DNA of 64,000 nt, taken from contig NC_088915.1 of assembly GCF_963576675.1 (NCBI RefSeq), positions 81,725,501 through 81,789,500 on the forward strand, in the 5' to 3' direction. Origin of the DNA: Euphorbia lathyris (taxonomy: Eukaryota > Streptophyta > Magnoliopsida > Malpighiales > Euphorbiaceae). Under the pieces are notes generated by a model that was not told the origin of the DNA, ran no database searches, and was given only the letters and a program-made list of their open reading frames with translations. Each line of letters begins with the position of its first letter. Positions within the stretch are counted from its first letter, which is position 1. Shown here one piece after another: positions 11,001-22,844 of this stretch. The translations under genes and the position numbers were made by a program.

Positions 11001-12536
11001 GATATAATTAAAAAATAATTTAACAAAAAATAATTAATTTACGAAAAATTATAGAAATGTTAAGAAAATTTGTAAAGTTTTTTTAGATTTTCCGTAAAGT
11101 AGTGTTAATTTTCGTAAAGTGATTTGGTTGATATAATTAAAATTATTTTTTTTAATAATTTAACAAAAAATAATTAATTTACGTAAAATTATACAAATGT
11201 TACAGAAATTTGTAAAGGTTTTATAGATTTTTCGTAAAGTAGTGTTAATTTTCGTAAAGTGGTTTGGTGGATAGAATTAAAATTATTTTTTATTAATAAT
11301 TTAACAAAAAATAATTAATTTACGTAAAATTATACAAATGTTACGGAAATTTGTAAAGGTTTTATAGATTTTCCGTAAAGTAGTGTCAATTTTCGTAAAG
11401 TGGTTTGGTGGATAGAATTAAAATTATTTTTTATTAATAATTTAACAAAAAATAATTAATTTACGTAAAATTATAGAAATGTTACGAAAATTTGTAAAGG
11501 TTTTATAGATTTTTCGTAAAGTAGTGTCAATTTACGTAAAGTTGTTTGGTGGATAGAATTAAAATTATTTTTTATTAATAATTTACCAAAAATAATTAAT
11601 TTCCGTAGAATTATACAAATGTTACGAAAATTTGTAAAGGTTTTATAGATTTTCCGTAAAGTAGTGTTAATTTTCGTAAAGTGGTTTGGTGGATATAATG
11701 AAAATTATTTTTTTTAATAATTTAACAAAAAATAATTAATTTACGTATAATTATACAAATGTTACGGAAATTTGTAAAGGTTTTATAGATTTTCCGTAAA
11801 GTAGTGTCTATTTACGTAAAGTTGTTTGGTGGATAGAATTAAAATTATTTTTTATTAATAATTTACCAAAAATAATTAATTTCCGTAGAATTATACAAAT
11901 GTTACGGAAATTTGTAAAGGTTTTATAGATTTTCCGTAAAATAGTGTCAATTTTCGTAAAGTGGTTTGGTGGATAGAATTAAAATTATTTTTATTAATAA
12001 TTTACCAAAAATAATTAATTTCCGTAGAATTTTACAAATGTTACGGAAATTTGTAAACGTTTTATAGATTTTCCGTAAAGTAGTGTTAATTTTCGTAAAG
12101 TGGTTTGTTGGATATAATTAAAAAATAATTTAACAAAAAATAATTAATTTAAGGAAAATTATAGAAATGTTAAGAAAATTTGTAAAGGTTTTTTAGATTT
12201 TCCGTAAAGTAGTGTTAATTTTCGTAAAGTGGTTTGGTGGATATAATTAAAATTATTTTTTATTAATAATCTAACGAAAAATAATTAATTTACGGAAAAT
12301 TATAGAAATGCTACGAAAATTTGTAAAGGTTTTTTAGATTTTCCGTAAAGTATTGTTAATTTTCGTAAAGTGGTTTGGTGGATATAATTAAAATTATTTT
12401 TTATTAATAATTTAACAAAAAAATAATTAATTTACGAAAAATTATAGAAATGTTACGGAAATTTGTAAAGGTTTTTTAGAATTTTCGTAAAGTAGTATCA
12501 ATTTCCGTAAAGTGGTTTGGTGGATAGAATTATATT
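8049..12536. repeat. ~140-bp satellite array, right part
   Basis: About 32 monomers of roughly 140 bp, same family as 4365-5156 but more homogeneous from about 9300 on, with TTTCCGTAAAGTAGTGT and AATTAATTTACGTAAAATTA variants. A block near 10600-11130 is repeated near 11710-12240 at an offset of about 1110 bp (eight monomers), including a shared shortened monomer with GATATAATTAAAAAATAATT. This shows segmental amplification within the array. Confidence 0.85.
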
Positions 12537-12649
12537 CTACCTTGTGTAACTTTAATTTTCCCTATTTAGTGGTAACCTGTAATAGCAGGTCAACTTTTAA
12601 TATAATTTAATTTATTTTAAATTAATTTGACACATGTCGCAATACTATT

Positions 12650-12708
12650 CGTTATAGAAACAAAGTAATCCTACTTTGTTTTTAAAGAAAGTAACCATAG
12701 CGGACACC
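12650..12708 (-). repeat. Right terminal inverted repeat of the MULE
   Basis: Complement of the left terminus, ending GGACACC at 12708 and followed by the 9-bp duplication TGAAATTGA. It carries the related AACAAAGTA...TACTTTGTT hairpin. Confidence 0.75.
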
Positions 12709-12717
12709 TGAAATTGA

Positions 12718-13015
12718 ATCCAAAATATAATATATTTTTAGCAAAAGGTTTAATTATTTTAAAGCTTTATTATTATTATTATTATTTTATAGTTGTGGGA
12801 ATGCACTTATCTATTAATATTATAAAAGCTGCCACATATCAAACTAATAGAAGCTTAGGTGATGTGTAATTACCTCAAATTTTCAAATTATTTTTAATTT
12901 ATAAAAGTAAAGTTTAAGTCGTGTTTTTTCTTTTGAAAATTTAGTGGTAGTTACTAATTATTTTACCCACTAATTAAAACCACCTTGGTCATGCTTATTC
13001 TCATTTCTGTAAACC
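12718..13015. other. AT-rich spacer, nothing recognised
   Basis: A short ATT trinucleotide run near 12770-12785. No gene or transposon end is visible. Confidence 0.5.
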
Positions 13016-13025
13016 ATTTTTTTAA

Positions 13026-13574
13026 GGGTTAATACACATATTTGCCCTTGTGTTTTCGCGGAAAAACAGATTTACCCTTAAATCAAATAAACCCACAAAA
13101 CTATTCCTGAATTTTCCATAAACCTGCAATTATACCCTAATCTGACGGAGCTGCTAAACGGCGATGACATCAAATCTTTTTGTCTTCAAAAAAATTTGAT
13201 GACGACAATCAAAATTCATTTGGTTTCTTATTGTTTTCTATTGCTATTGCTTTTGGATTAATTAGGAGGTTTAGACGCCATTTTATTAGGTTGATTGGGC
13301 TTTTATGAAAATGAATTTTGACCAATATGTTCTTCTAACTTGCTTTTAATCGAAATTGAATGTGCATATTTTTTTCTGTTTGTGATTGGTTGTTCTTTTC
13401 TGAAGTTTTTCTGGAGATAAGAAGGTTTGATGTCATCGCCGTTTAGCAGCTCCGTCAGATTAGGGTATAATTGCAGGTTTATGGAAAATTCAGGGATAGT
13501 TTTGTGGGTTTATTTGATTTAAGGGCAAATCTGTTTTTCCGAGAAAACACAAGGGCAAATATGTGTATTAACCC
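13026..13574. mobile_element. Foldback MITE, MULE-type
   Basis: The termini GGGTTAATACACATATTTGC and its complement head inverted arms of about 150 bp. The arms share AAACCTGCAATTATACCCTA and a GACGGAGCTGCTAAACGGCG block followed by ATGACATC. The flanking direct repeat ATTTTTTTAA (13016-13025 and 13575-13584) is 10 bp and perfect. Long inverted arms with a 9-11 bp duplication fit a Mutator-type MITE. There is no coding capacity. Confidence 0.85.
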
Positions 13575-13584
13575 ATTTTTTTAA

Positions 13585-14678
13585 TCTAAAATTTAGTGTT
13601 TCTTTCATATTCTCTCTCTTTATATACTATCCCCTTTTCTGTTTCATTTCTCTTCTCTTTCTTATATCTGACTGTCTTTGTGTTTTATTTTTATAGCTCT
13701 TTTCGCTGAAATCAAAAATTAATTAGTGAAAAATGATTTCAAATTATTCTGGAATGAGTTTTAGATATGTTCGGTTAAAAATCTAAAAAAACTAAACAGA
13801 ATAACTAAATGGTTAATATTGATAAAAGATAGAGACCTTATGATGTGTTTTTGAAAATAAAGGAACTAAACAGTGTATTAGATAAAAATAGGGACTAATA
13901 AATACATATTAGAAAATCATAGTCTTTAGTTTTTATTTTTTTTTCTCATGGATTTCCTATGCCGCAGGTGAATATAAACAAGTTAGGATAAATATTAGAA
14001 AATCAATTTAACGATAATTGAACTGTTATTTTAAAGTGAACCTCATATTATCATTATCATTTAAATAAAATAGACAAGAGTTCGAATAAAAAGTGATTTT
14101 TTTTTTAATTTAAAAAACATTGATAGGATTGGATTTGATCAACTACATTTTGGGAGACATATCACACGGCACTACTGTTATTGATTAAGGAGATAATGGA
14201 TATCTTACAAATTAAAAAAAAAAGCACATAAGAATTAAATTTTATCAAAACCATATTACAAACTATAATTAGTTAAAATTTATGAGATCTAATTATAAAA
14301 AAAAACTCTCGAAATCTAACACAATAAAATCTATAATGCTCGAAGAAATAAAAATGATGCCGAAAGGGGTTGAGAGAAAGAAAATAGTGAAGGTTCTAAC
14401 CATAAACTAATAACGAATTTCAAACTAAACTTGAAGGAGTCAAAAACTCCCAATTTTACAAGCAAAAATTTGAAGGAAAACAAAACCCCCAATTCATGAG
14501 TATAAACATTAACTTTCAATGAGAGAACTTTGTAATAGATTTGATATGATGATAAAAAAAAGTTCCTACATCTTTCAAAGAGATGAATTTATACACTTCT
14601 AACTCTAAAAAATAAAATTACATAAAGCACAGTTAAAAGTAATAAGACAAAATAATAAATAAGAGTAAAATAGTTAAA
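13585..14678. other. AT-rich intergenic DNA
   Basis: I see no gene here. A segment near 13790-13915 with repeated ACTAAACAG words resembles one at about 39560-39720, suggesting remnants of a common repeat. Confidence 0.45.
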
Positions 14679-14683
14679 AGCAT

Positions 14684-17481
14684 TGTCACGACCCGAACCT
14701 GGCCATGACCGGCGCATAAATTAAGACTACCTTCACCTATGCTAGCCTCAAATTCAAATTACAAAATACTATTCTTTTATCTAATAAAACCTTATACTGT
14801 GATGATACAACTAAAAAGAAATATATACCACGTAATACTCAAATGTGTCCAAATACGTACAATAACAATATCTAGCTAACAATATCCTCCTTCAATATCG
14901 AACCCAAATGTCTGCGCAGCTATAGAGATCTTAATCTGAAAAATATAAAATCAACGTGGTATGAGATTTCCGTCTATGCGAGCGAAAATCTCAGTGAGTG
15001 ATAATCATAGCACAACAGACGGGGAACAAGCAGATATGCAGATAAGTTTCAAATTTGTTTTCAGAATTTATCAAACATGATGGTGCAGAGAAATTAATTA
15101 ATATTGCGATATTTACTAAAATCAAGTAAATCGAATAATATTAATAAATCACAGAAATTATCAAAACCATGGTACAGTAACATCAGAGTGATGATATTCC
15201 ACATCACCAAAGGCCAGATAACAGAAACAGATGGTAGCGCTACCAGATTCAGATACAGAATGTTTTCACCGACCTTATGCATGATTCTAATACAACTGAC
15301 ACAAAGACAAACACATACACAAATAAAACAATAACAAATAATGCAAGCCTAATATGAAGGTCAGTGAGACATGAAAACAAATACAGATAATACTGAGCAC
15401 ATGTACCGGTTTCAAAGTGTATAATTTATATCTCATAATATTTTTCGAATAACTTAAATATCCAGACGGCAGAATTCGAATACAATTTCAGATTTTCAAT
15501 CCAAACGGTAACAGATAAATCAATCGATTAACAGAATTAAGTATAATCTCAAAGAGTTTTTACTTCCAAATAAGATAAATGATATCAGACAAACTAATGT
15601 ACTAAGGGCATGTTCCCAGAAGCCTATGCTCTAATGCAGAGAATATTTGACAAATAAATTCAAGCTCAAGAAAGTGTTTTATCATCTAACTAAGCACTAT
15701 TTTGAACAAATAACATTTTTAGAAAAGTTCATAAGAACGGTTTTAAAAGAACGAAATAGGAGATAAATTTAAAAATCGGATCGAACTATATTTATCAAAC
15801 CTTTTAATATTAATTACTAAAGGACATAAAGATATTTTAAACGAAATACTTTTATCAAACAGATTTCATGATAGAGATTTCAAAATCAAACAAATAGTGT
15901 CATGAACCATAATTACCACTCACCTTGAACTCCAAATAATAGCCAAATCCAAATCTTAGCTATCAATCTTCCCAATCCATCTGAACACCGTTAAATTTCC
16001 TATTCGATCAACATATCCAACTAAGAGGGTTTTTGTTTCAGCTTTTCGGAGGAGCGTTTAGCGTTTCACCCCAAACCGTAGGAAATATAGCGTTTGGTTA
16101 GGTTTATATAACCGCAGCGTTTAGCATTTTCTCTGGAAACTGCAGCGTTTTGGAGCGTTTCACGAAAAGCTCCTATTTGAAGCTTTTCATAAACAGTTTT
16201 TTGTAGTTATATGTTATTGACAAAATTATATTTTTTATTTCCACAAAATATGTTTATTCTTTAACATTATTTATATTTCTACAACATAATTACCGGAAGA
16301 ACAAAGTTTTATTGCGTTCAATAAATTTTTTATTTTTTATATAGATTATTTTTATTAATTTGGTTAACACATTTTTTATTTTATAATAGGATAAGGTGCA
16401 AAAAATACTCCTACATTTGTAGCTATGAGCAATCTTACCCTTAACGTCTAAAATTATGCAATTATACCTCTAATATTGGCAGCCAAAAGCAATTTTATGG
16501 GGTTTTTTTTCTTCACATTTTCCCTTTTATAATTTCATCATTGATTAATTTAAAACATGTCCATTTTAGACATTTTAAATCCGAACAGCAACAGTTCAAT
16601 ATAATTTTACCAAACACTAGTAATTAAACCGCTAATAATAAACAGCTAACAGCAACAACTAACAGCTTACTGCAACTGCAAACAGCTAACATCAACCGCA
16701 ACAGCTATTAGCTAACAGCTGAACCAAACAGGCCCTAAATTACTCTAAAATTTCTATCGTACTCACTGAAATCTACAACCCAAATAAGATTGAGTCAAAA
16801 TAAACTATTGGAAAAACGAAGTAAGTGAATTGATATAATAATTGGTATTAAAAAACGATTTAGTGAAAACCATGATATGTAAAGAAAATACAATTTTCTA
16901 ACACCATGAAAAACAAATACTATATATATAAATATATGGTTTTATAAAAGGACAAGAATTAAGGAGTAAATTACCTTTTGTTGTTTGAAGAATTAGATCA
17001 ATTGCTTCCCAACTTGTTCAAAATCGATGAATACGGCTAAAATAAACTGTTTCGGTGAAAAGGAGAAGAACTCGATTCTTTTTTTTTTTTTTTACAGAAA
17101 ACGTTAACCTGATTTTTTTTGCAGGAAAGTTAACCTTTAAAAACTGATTTTATTTAATTATTAATTTGTTAAGAGTTCAACTAAAATAAGTAACTTAGAT
17201 AATGGAGAATAAAAAGGATTTAGATTATTGTTAACATAATAAAATAATTAAACAAAACCCACTAATTTAAAAAAAAACGAAACACTGATATTTTTTTTGT
17301 TTCTTTTATATGTAAATTACATAGCAAATTTCAATATATAAAAGCCATACATTTATAAATTATTATAGTATAAAAAACTTAAAATTACTATTTAACATTA
17401 TTTTCAAAGGCAAATAACTAAAAATATATATAATTAGATTTATTTATTTTTTGAACCATTTCTAAAATTCGGGATATTACA
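14684..17481 (-). repeat. LTR copy 1 (interrupted)
   Basis: 2798 bp including a 711-bp insertion at 16025-16735. It is nearly identical to copy 2 elsewhere, with scattered single-base differences. It shows the uninterrupted state of the site that holds a MITE in copy 2. Confidence 0.9.
16025..16735. mobile_element. PIF/Harbinger-like (Tourist-type) element
   Basis: It is present in LTR copy 1 and absent from copy 2. Its termini, GAGGGTTTTTGTTTCAGCT and the complement of AGCTGAACCAAACAGGCCC, agree at about 14 of 19 positions. The flanking triplet TAA (16022-16024, 16736-16738) occurs once at the empty site near 20470. A TAA duplication and GG...TGTTTGG ends are typical of Harbinger/Tourist elements. 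There is no transposase. Confidence 0.85.
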
Positions 17482-19130
17482 TTCTCTCCTCCTAAAAAAA
17501 ATTTCGTCCTCGAAATTTAAAATATGAACGTCTCCCAAAAGATTGGACAATACCTTATTGCATTGCACTGCACGTCTGTTGGTCTTAATCCTATAGACTG
17601 TCCACATTGGTACCCTACCATCTTTCAATAGTTACATCTAAACTAACTCCACATGTTCTTAAATCATATATCCTTCTGATTATCCCAATCAACATAGAAA
17701 ACTAATAAAAGGTTTTTTTTTTCTCTCCTTTCGGTACACTTAAAGAGAAAGTGAACTAAACACATTCTTGCTAATCTCAAAGTCTAGATATAACACCTAT
17801 TTACGAGAACACTTTATCCATACTATTTACTTTCAATATAATGAATGAATAATATTTACATTCTTATTTTCAATTCTAATTAATTATTGCATCTAGTCCT
17901 TCAAAACACTGCTCAAACTACATCCACTCACTCTTTTTGCCTGCTTAACTCTAAGTGTTTCAAATATCAATATAACCATATATTCACCATAATTTCACCA
18001 TCCAAAACCATATATCAATTATATAGTGTATATATATCCTCAATCATTAAAGTCTCAAAATAAATTAACTAAATATAAAACACTTTCAATTCGATCCTCC
18101 AAATATCTATAAGCCACTTTCGTTATAAGCTTTAAGTAAATATGAAGTTGATCAGATAATCTTCAAATAAAAGTAACTTAAACCTTACTAATATCTTAAT
18201 AATTTATAACCTGGTAATGAAGGCTCTATAAAATACTAAAACTTGATATAAACATCAATTCACTTTAATTTTCTAGACCATGATACACAAAAATTCCACT
18301 ATTATGATAATGGTTAACTAAAGTTCTAATCAGACCAACTCTAAATTATCACTTCACTCACGCTAAAAATTTCAATAACCATTCAAATCCTTTAATTGGA
18401 CTTATGCACTATAAAGGAAACTGTAACTTTACTCTCATCATAATCATAGTATTTATTTTATTTTATTTTATCAAACAATCTCCAAAGAAATAACTTATCC
18501 ACCAACACGGGTTATATCCAAAGGTCATATATGCATCCTAAACCACCGCACTTAAAACACAATTAATTAAACATCAAACACTTTCAATATCAACAAAACT
18601 CCAATATGATTTTTTTTTTTACTCCCAATTACCTTGACCGAAATTGAAGCCTAGGGGAAAAAAAATCAATAACTCAAACTCAAAAAAACTCCACTCTCAA
18701 AGCCCAGATATCTATTATTATTCAAATTTTTCATACTGAAATTATAGAATATTAAAACCTCAAATAAATTCCCACTTAGTTCTCCAAATGGTATAACAAG
18801 ACCTTCAAAATAGTTGATAAGGTAACCAGCTCCAAATTATAATATCAATATTGATGGCATCTAAAATCTATAACCACCAAGAACTTTATAATAACTAAAA
18901 ACTTTGATATAAGAAACTCCAAATTAATCGTTAGCCATATAAACCACTAAAATTTTCTATCATTTGGATACACACTTATAGACCCATGATTTCAACTCAT
19001 CCGTATCAGTCCACCCGTAGGAACAAAAGAGCTCGATTATGATATTTAAATTATTGACCTAAATTCCAAATAATATTTTTAGCTGCACCATTGTCCAAAA
19101 AAAATCTAAACCTCGCTATGATACCATCTT
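17482..19130 (-). other. Non-coding internal region of the LARD-like element
   Basis: AT-rich, with no open frame of gag or pol type. Next to 17482 the minus strand has the purine tract preceded by codons reading NFEDEIFF, a sequence reminiscent of the C-terminus and PPT region of Tekay/Del-like gypsy polyproteins. This suggests derivation from a coding element that lost its body. Confidence 0.6.
19115..19126 (-). promoter_or_regulatory. Primer-binding site (tRNA-Met-like)
   Basis: The minus strand reads TGGTATCATAGC, one mismatch from the usual initiator-Met complement, four bases from the LTR edge at 19131. Confidence 0.7.
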
Positions 19131-21754
19131 TGTCACGATCCGAACCTGGCCATGACCGGCGTATAAATTAAGACTACCTTAAACTATGCTAGCCTCAAAT
19201 GCAAATTACAAAATACTATTCTTTTATCTAATAAAACCTTATACTGTGATGATACAACTAAAAAGAAATATATACCACGTAATAATCAAATGTCTCCAAA
19301 TACATACAATAACAATATCTAGCTAACAATATCCTCCTTCAATATCGAACCCAAATGTCTGCGCAGCTATAGAGATCTTAATCTGAAAAATATAAAATCA
19401 ACGTGGTATGAGATTTCCGTCTATGCGAGCGAAAATCTCAGTGAGTGATAATCATAGCACAACAGACGGGGAACATGCAGATATGCAGATAAGTTTCAAA
19501 TTTGTTTTCAGAATTTATCAAACATGATGGTGCAGAGAAATTAATTAATATTGCGATATTTACTAAAATCAAGTAAATCGAATAATATTAATAAATCACA
19601 GAAATTATCAAAACCACGGTACAGTAACATCAGAGTGATGATATTCCACATCACCAAAGGCCAGATAACAGAAACAGATGGTAGCGCTACCAGATTCAGA
19701 TACAGAATGTTTTCACCGACCTTATGCATGATTCCAATACAACTGACACAAAGACAAACACATACACAGATAAAACAATAACAAATAATGCAAGCCTAAT
19801 ATGAAGGTCAGTGAGACATGAAAACAGATACAGATAATACTGAGCACATGTACCGGTTTCAAAGTGTATAATTTATATCTCATAATATTTTTCGAATAAC
19901 TTAAATATCCAGACGGCAGAATTCAAATACAATTTCAGATTTTCAATCCAAACGGTAACAGATAAATCAATCGATTAACAGAATTAAGTATAATCTTAAA
20001 GAGTTTTTACTTCCAAATAAGATAAATGATATCAGACAAACTAATGTACTAAGGGCATGTTCCCAGAAGCCTATGCTCTAATGCAGAGAATATTTGACAA
20101 ATAAATTCAAGCTCAAGAAAGTGTTTTATCATCTAACTAAGCACTATTTTGAACAAATAACATTTTTAGAAAAGTTCATAAGAACGGTTTTAAAAGAACG
20201 AAATAGAAGATAAATTTAAAAATCGGATCGAACTATATTTATCAAACCTTTTAATATTAATTACTAAAGGACATAAAGATATTTTAAACGAAATACTTTT
20301 ATCAAAAAGATTTCATGATAGAGATTTCAAAATCAAACAAATAGTGTCATGAACCATAATTACCACTCACCTTGAACTCCAAATAATAGCCAAATCCAAA
20401 TCTTAGCTATCAATCTTCCCAATCCATTTGAACACCGTCAAATTTCCTATTCGATCAACATATCCAACTAAATTACTCTAAAATTTCTATCGCACTCACT
20501 GAAATCTACAACCCAAATAAGATTGAGTCAAAATAAACTATTGGGAAAACGAAGTAAGTGAATTGATATAATAATTGGTATTAAAAAACGATTTAGTGAA
20601 AACCATGATACGTAAAGAAAATACAATTTTCTAACACCATGAAAAACAAATACTATATATATAAATGGCCTAACCCCTTCCCAGCCCCTTAAACTTGTAA
20701 CTTTTTTTCATTTAGCCACTTTAACTTTAGGTCTTCCCATTTAGCCACTTAAACTCAAGGCCTAACCCCTTTCCAGCCCCTTAAACTTGTAACTTTTTTT
20801 CATTTAGCCACTTTAACTTTAGGTCTTCCCATTTAGCCACTTAAACTCAAATATTGTAACTCTTTTGGCCTCTTTTTCCAAATCAAAATTTAAAAAATTA
20901 GCAATTCGTCAAATGCAGTTATTAATTTATCATAACCAATTAAGTTATTAAACAACTAACCCCATAATTTGGACATCCATAAAACAATCTTCCCGGATTT
21001 GAGGGTTTTCGTGATACTTTAAGTGGTGAATTTTACCGTTATAGTGGCTAAATGAAAAAAAGTTACAAGTTTAAGGGCTGGGAAGGCAACAAGTGACACG
21101 TAAGTGCCATGTAGGCTTATAAGGGCTAAAGGTGTCTCATTTGTTAAGTTTAAGTGGCTAAATGGGAACACTCTAAGTTTAGGTGGCTAAATGAAAAAAA
21201 GTTATAAGTTTAAGGGGCTGGGAAGGGGTTAGGCCTATATAAATATATGGTTTTATAAAAGGACAAGAACTAAGGAGTAAATTACCTTTTGTTGTTTGAA
21301 GAATTAGATCAATTGCTTCCCAACTTGTTCAAAATCGATGAATACGGCTAAAATAAACTGTTTCGGTGAAAAGGAGAAGAACTCGATTCTTTTTTTTTTT
21401 TTGCAGAAAACGTTAACCTGATTTTTTGCAGGAAAGTTAACCTTTAAAAACTGATTTTATTTAATTATTAATTTGTTAAGAGTTCAACTAAAATAAGTAA
21501 CTTAAATAATGGAGAATTAAACAAAATCCACTAATTTAAAAAAAAAAACGAAACACTGACATTTTTTTTGTTTCTTTTATATGTAAATTACATAGCAAAT
21601 TTCAATATATAAAAGCCATACATTTATAAATTATTATAGTATAAAAAACTTAAAATTACTAATTAACATTATTTTCAAAGGCAAATAACTAAATATATAT
21701 ATATAATTAGATTTATTTATTTTTTGAACCATTTTTAAAATTCGGGATATTACA
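19131..21754 (-). repeat. LTR copy 2 (interrupted)
   Basis: 2624 bp including a 569-bp insertion at 20667-21235. It lacks the Harbinger-like insertion found in copy 1. Comparing both copies reveals the empty site of each insertion. Confidence 0.9.
20667..21235. mobile_element. MULE-type foldback MITE in LTR copy 2
   Basis: The termini GGCCTAACCCCTTCCCAGCC and its complement are flanked by the perfect 9-bp repeat TATATAAAT (20658-20666, 21236-21244). That sequence occurs once at the corresponding site of LTR copy 1 near 16930. The left arm is tandemly duplicated (about 92 bp, restarting near 20759), making the foldback asymmetric. Confidence 0.9.
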
Positions 21755-21759
21755 AGCAT

Positions 21760-22254
21760 AAAGTAAAGTAATGGGGGACTAAAAAAGATTTTAATCAATG
21801 GAAAATGAATGGAAAGGAAAGTGTTCAGCTCGAAAACCACAAGTCCACACCTTAACGGAGTTGGTAATTGTTTCTAATTTTCAACTCGAATCATAAGACT
21901 GTGGAAGATTCCACTAAAATATAATGATGGTTTTAAAAGTATTATCATTACTTTTAGAGGAAAATGTATTTTTTTTAACTCTCATATATTCATAATTTTG
22001 AATAGTATATTGTACTTGTACTAAAATTTTCTTTTTATATGAAAATTGGAATTCAACTATTGAAGCTCAATTGTCTCCAAAATTTGCTCTATCATAAGAA
22101 AAAACATATGAGAATTCAAGTGTTTGAGAATAGAAAAAAAATTACAAGTCAAGATTTATGTACTGAATCTATGTATAAGAAACAGATTGATAAGTCAATA
22201 TTTCAATTTGAAACAATATTTATGTAAAGCACGACGTATTAAGATTTTTGTCTA
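21760..22254. other. AT-rich intergenic DNA
   Basis: Short open frames only (for example 62 codons at 22039-22227) with no recognisable protein. Confidence 0.45.
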
Positions 22255-22476
22255 TCACTCGGTTGCAAAAAAGTAAGTTAAATGCGGAATATGTATTCTA
22301 CGCATCTTAAAATGTTATTATATAATTCAAAAATGGATTTAAAATGAAGTTTTTACTTATTCAACTATACAATTTGGCTTCACTAATATTAAAATTGTAC
22401 TTGGTCGTTTTACTTTTTTTTAAATGCGTAGAACACTTATTCCGCATTTAACTTATTTTTTTTTGCAAACAAGTGA
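22255..22476. repeat. Small inverted repeat (MITE-like)
   Basis: Arms of about 58 bp share TAAGTTAAATGCGGAATA and TCTACGCAT, in opposite orientation around a ~105-bp centre. I could not define a target duplication, so the class is open. Confidence 0.5.
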
Positions 22477-22844
22477 TCAATTGATTATATTTTGCGTAAG
22501 TTCAATGAGCTAATTGAACATTTTATGCAAGTTCAGGGGCTATCAAGATACTTTAAAAGTTTAGGGGTCAATCAACCTTTTTGAACAAGTTCCGGATAAA
22601 AATGATGTATTAAGTCTATTTTAAAATATTATCAATATAAACTATTTTGAAATATAAATTGACACCTATACCCTATATTACTTTCAAATTATATTGAAAT
22701 TAATTAAATTTCATGAAATAATCAAGTAATCATTGAAAATTTATCTTAATTATTTGTAAATCATTTTAAATATTATTAATTGATTATTTCATTAAATTTA
22801 CTTATTCTTTTTCAATATAATTTTGGAAATAGTATTTGGATACA

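Larger units (their letters stand above)
966..12708. mobile_element. Large non-autonomous Mutator-like element (MULE)
   Basis: The element starts GGTGCCCGCTAT (966) and ends with the near-complement ATAGCGGACACC (12708). It is flanked by a perfect 9-bp direct repeat, TGAAATTGA, at 957-965 and 12709-12717. Nine-base target duplications are the signature of MULEs. The inverted termini align for about 55 bp and include a shared hairpin segment. No transposase is visible. The interior holds a CACTA-like element with gene fragments, a large satellite array and a Helitron, so it is either a Pack-MULE-like carrier or a short MULE inflated by later insertions and tandem expansion. Confidence 0.75.
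14684..21754 (-). mobile_element. Non-autonomous gypsy-like LTR retrotransposon with ~2-kb LTRs
   Basis: Two long direct repeats begin TGTCACGA (14684, 19131) and end GGGATATTACA (17481, 21754). The whole is flanked by a perfect 5-bp duplication AGCAT (14679-14683, 21755-21759). On the minus strand the LTR starts TGTAATATCCCG, as in many plant gypsy elements. The minus strand also carries TGGTATCATAGC (19126-19115), a tRNA-Met-like primer site, just inside one LTR and a purine tract (AGGAGGAGAGAA, 17493-17482) at the other, fixing the orientation. The internal region is only about 1.65 kb and non-coding, so it is a LARD-like derivative. Confidence 0.9.

Noticed and set aside
4365..12536. Regularly spaced repeats that might suggest a CRISPR-like array
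   Set aside because: Units are contiguous ~140-bp (satellite) or nested 63/200/260-bp repeats without unique spacers, in a plant nuclear context.
15094..19781. Pairs of 62- and 76-codon frames at 15094-15334 and 19541-19781
   Set aside because: They are the same non-coding LTR sequence present in both LTRs; no similarity to known proteins.
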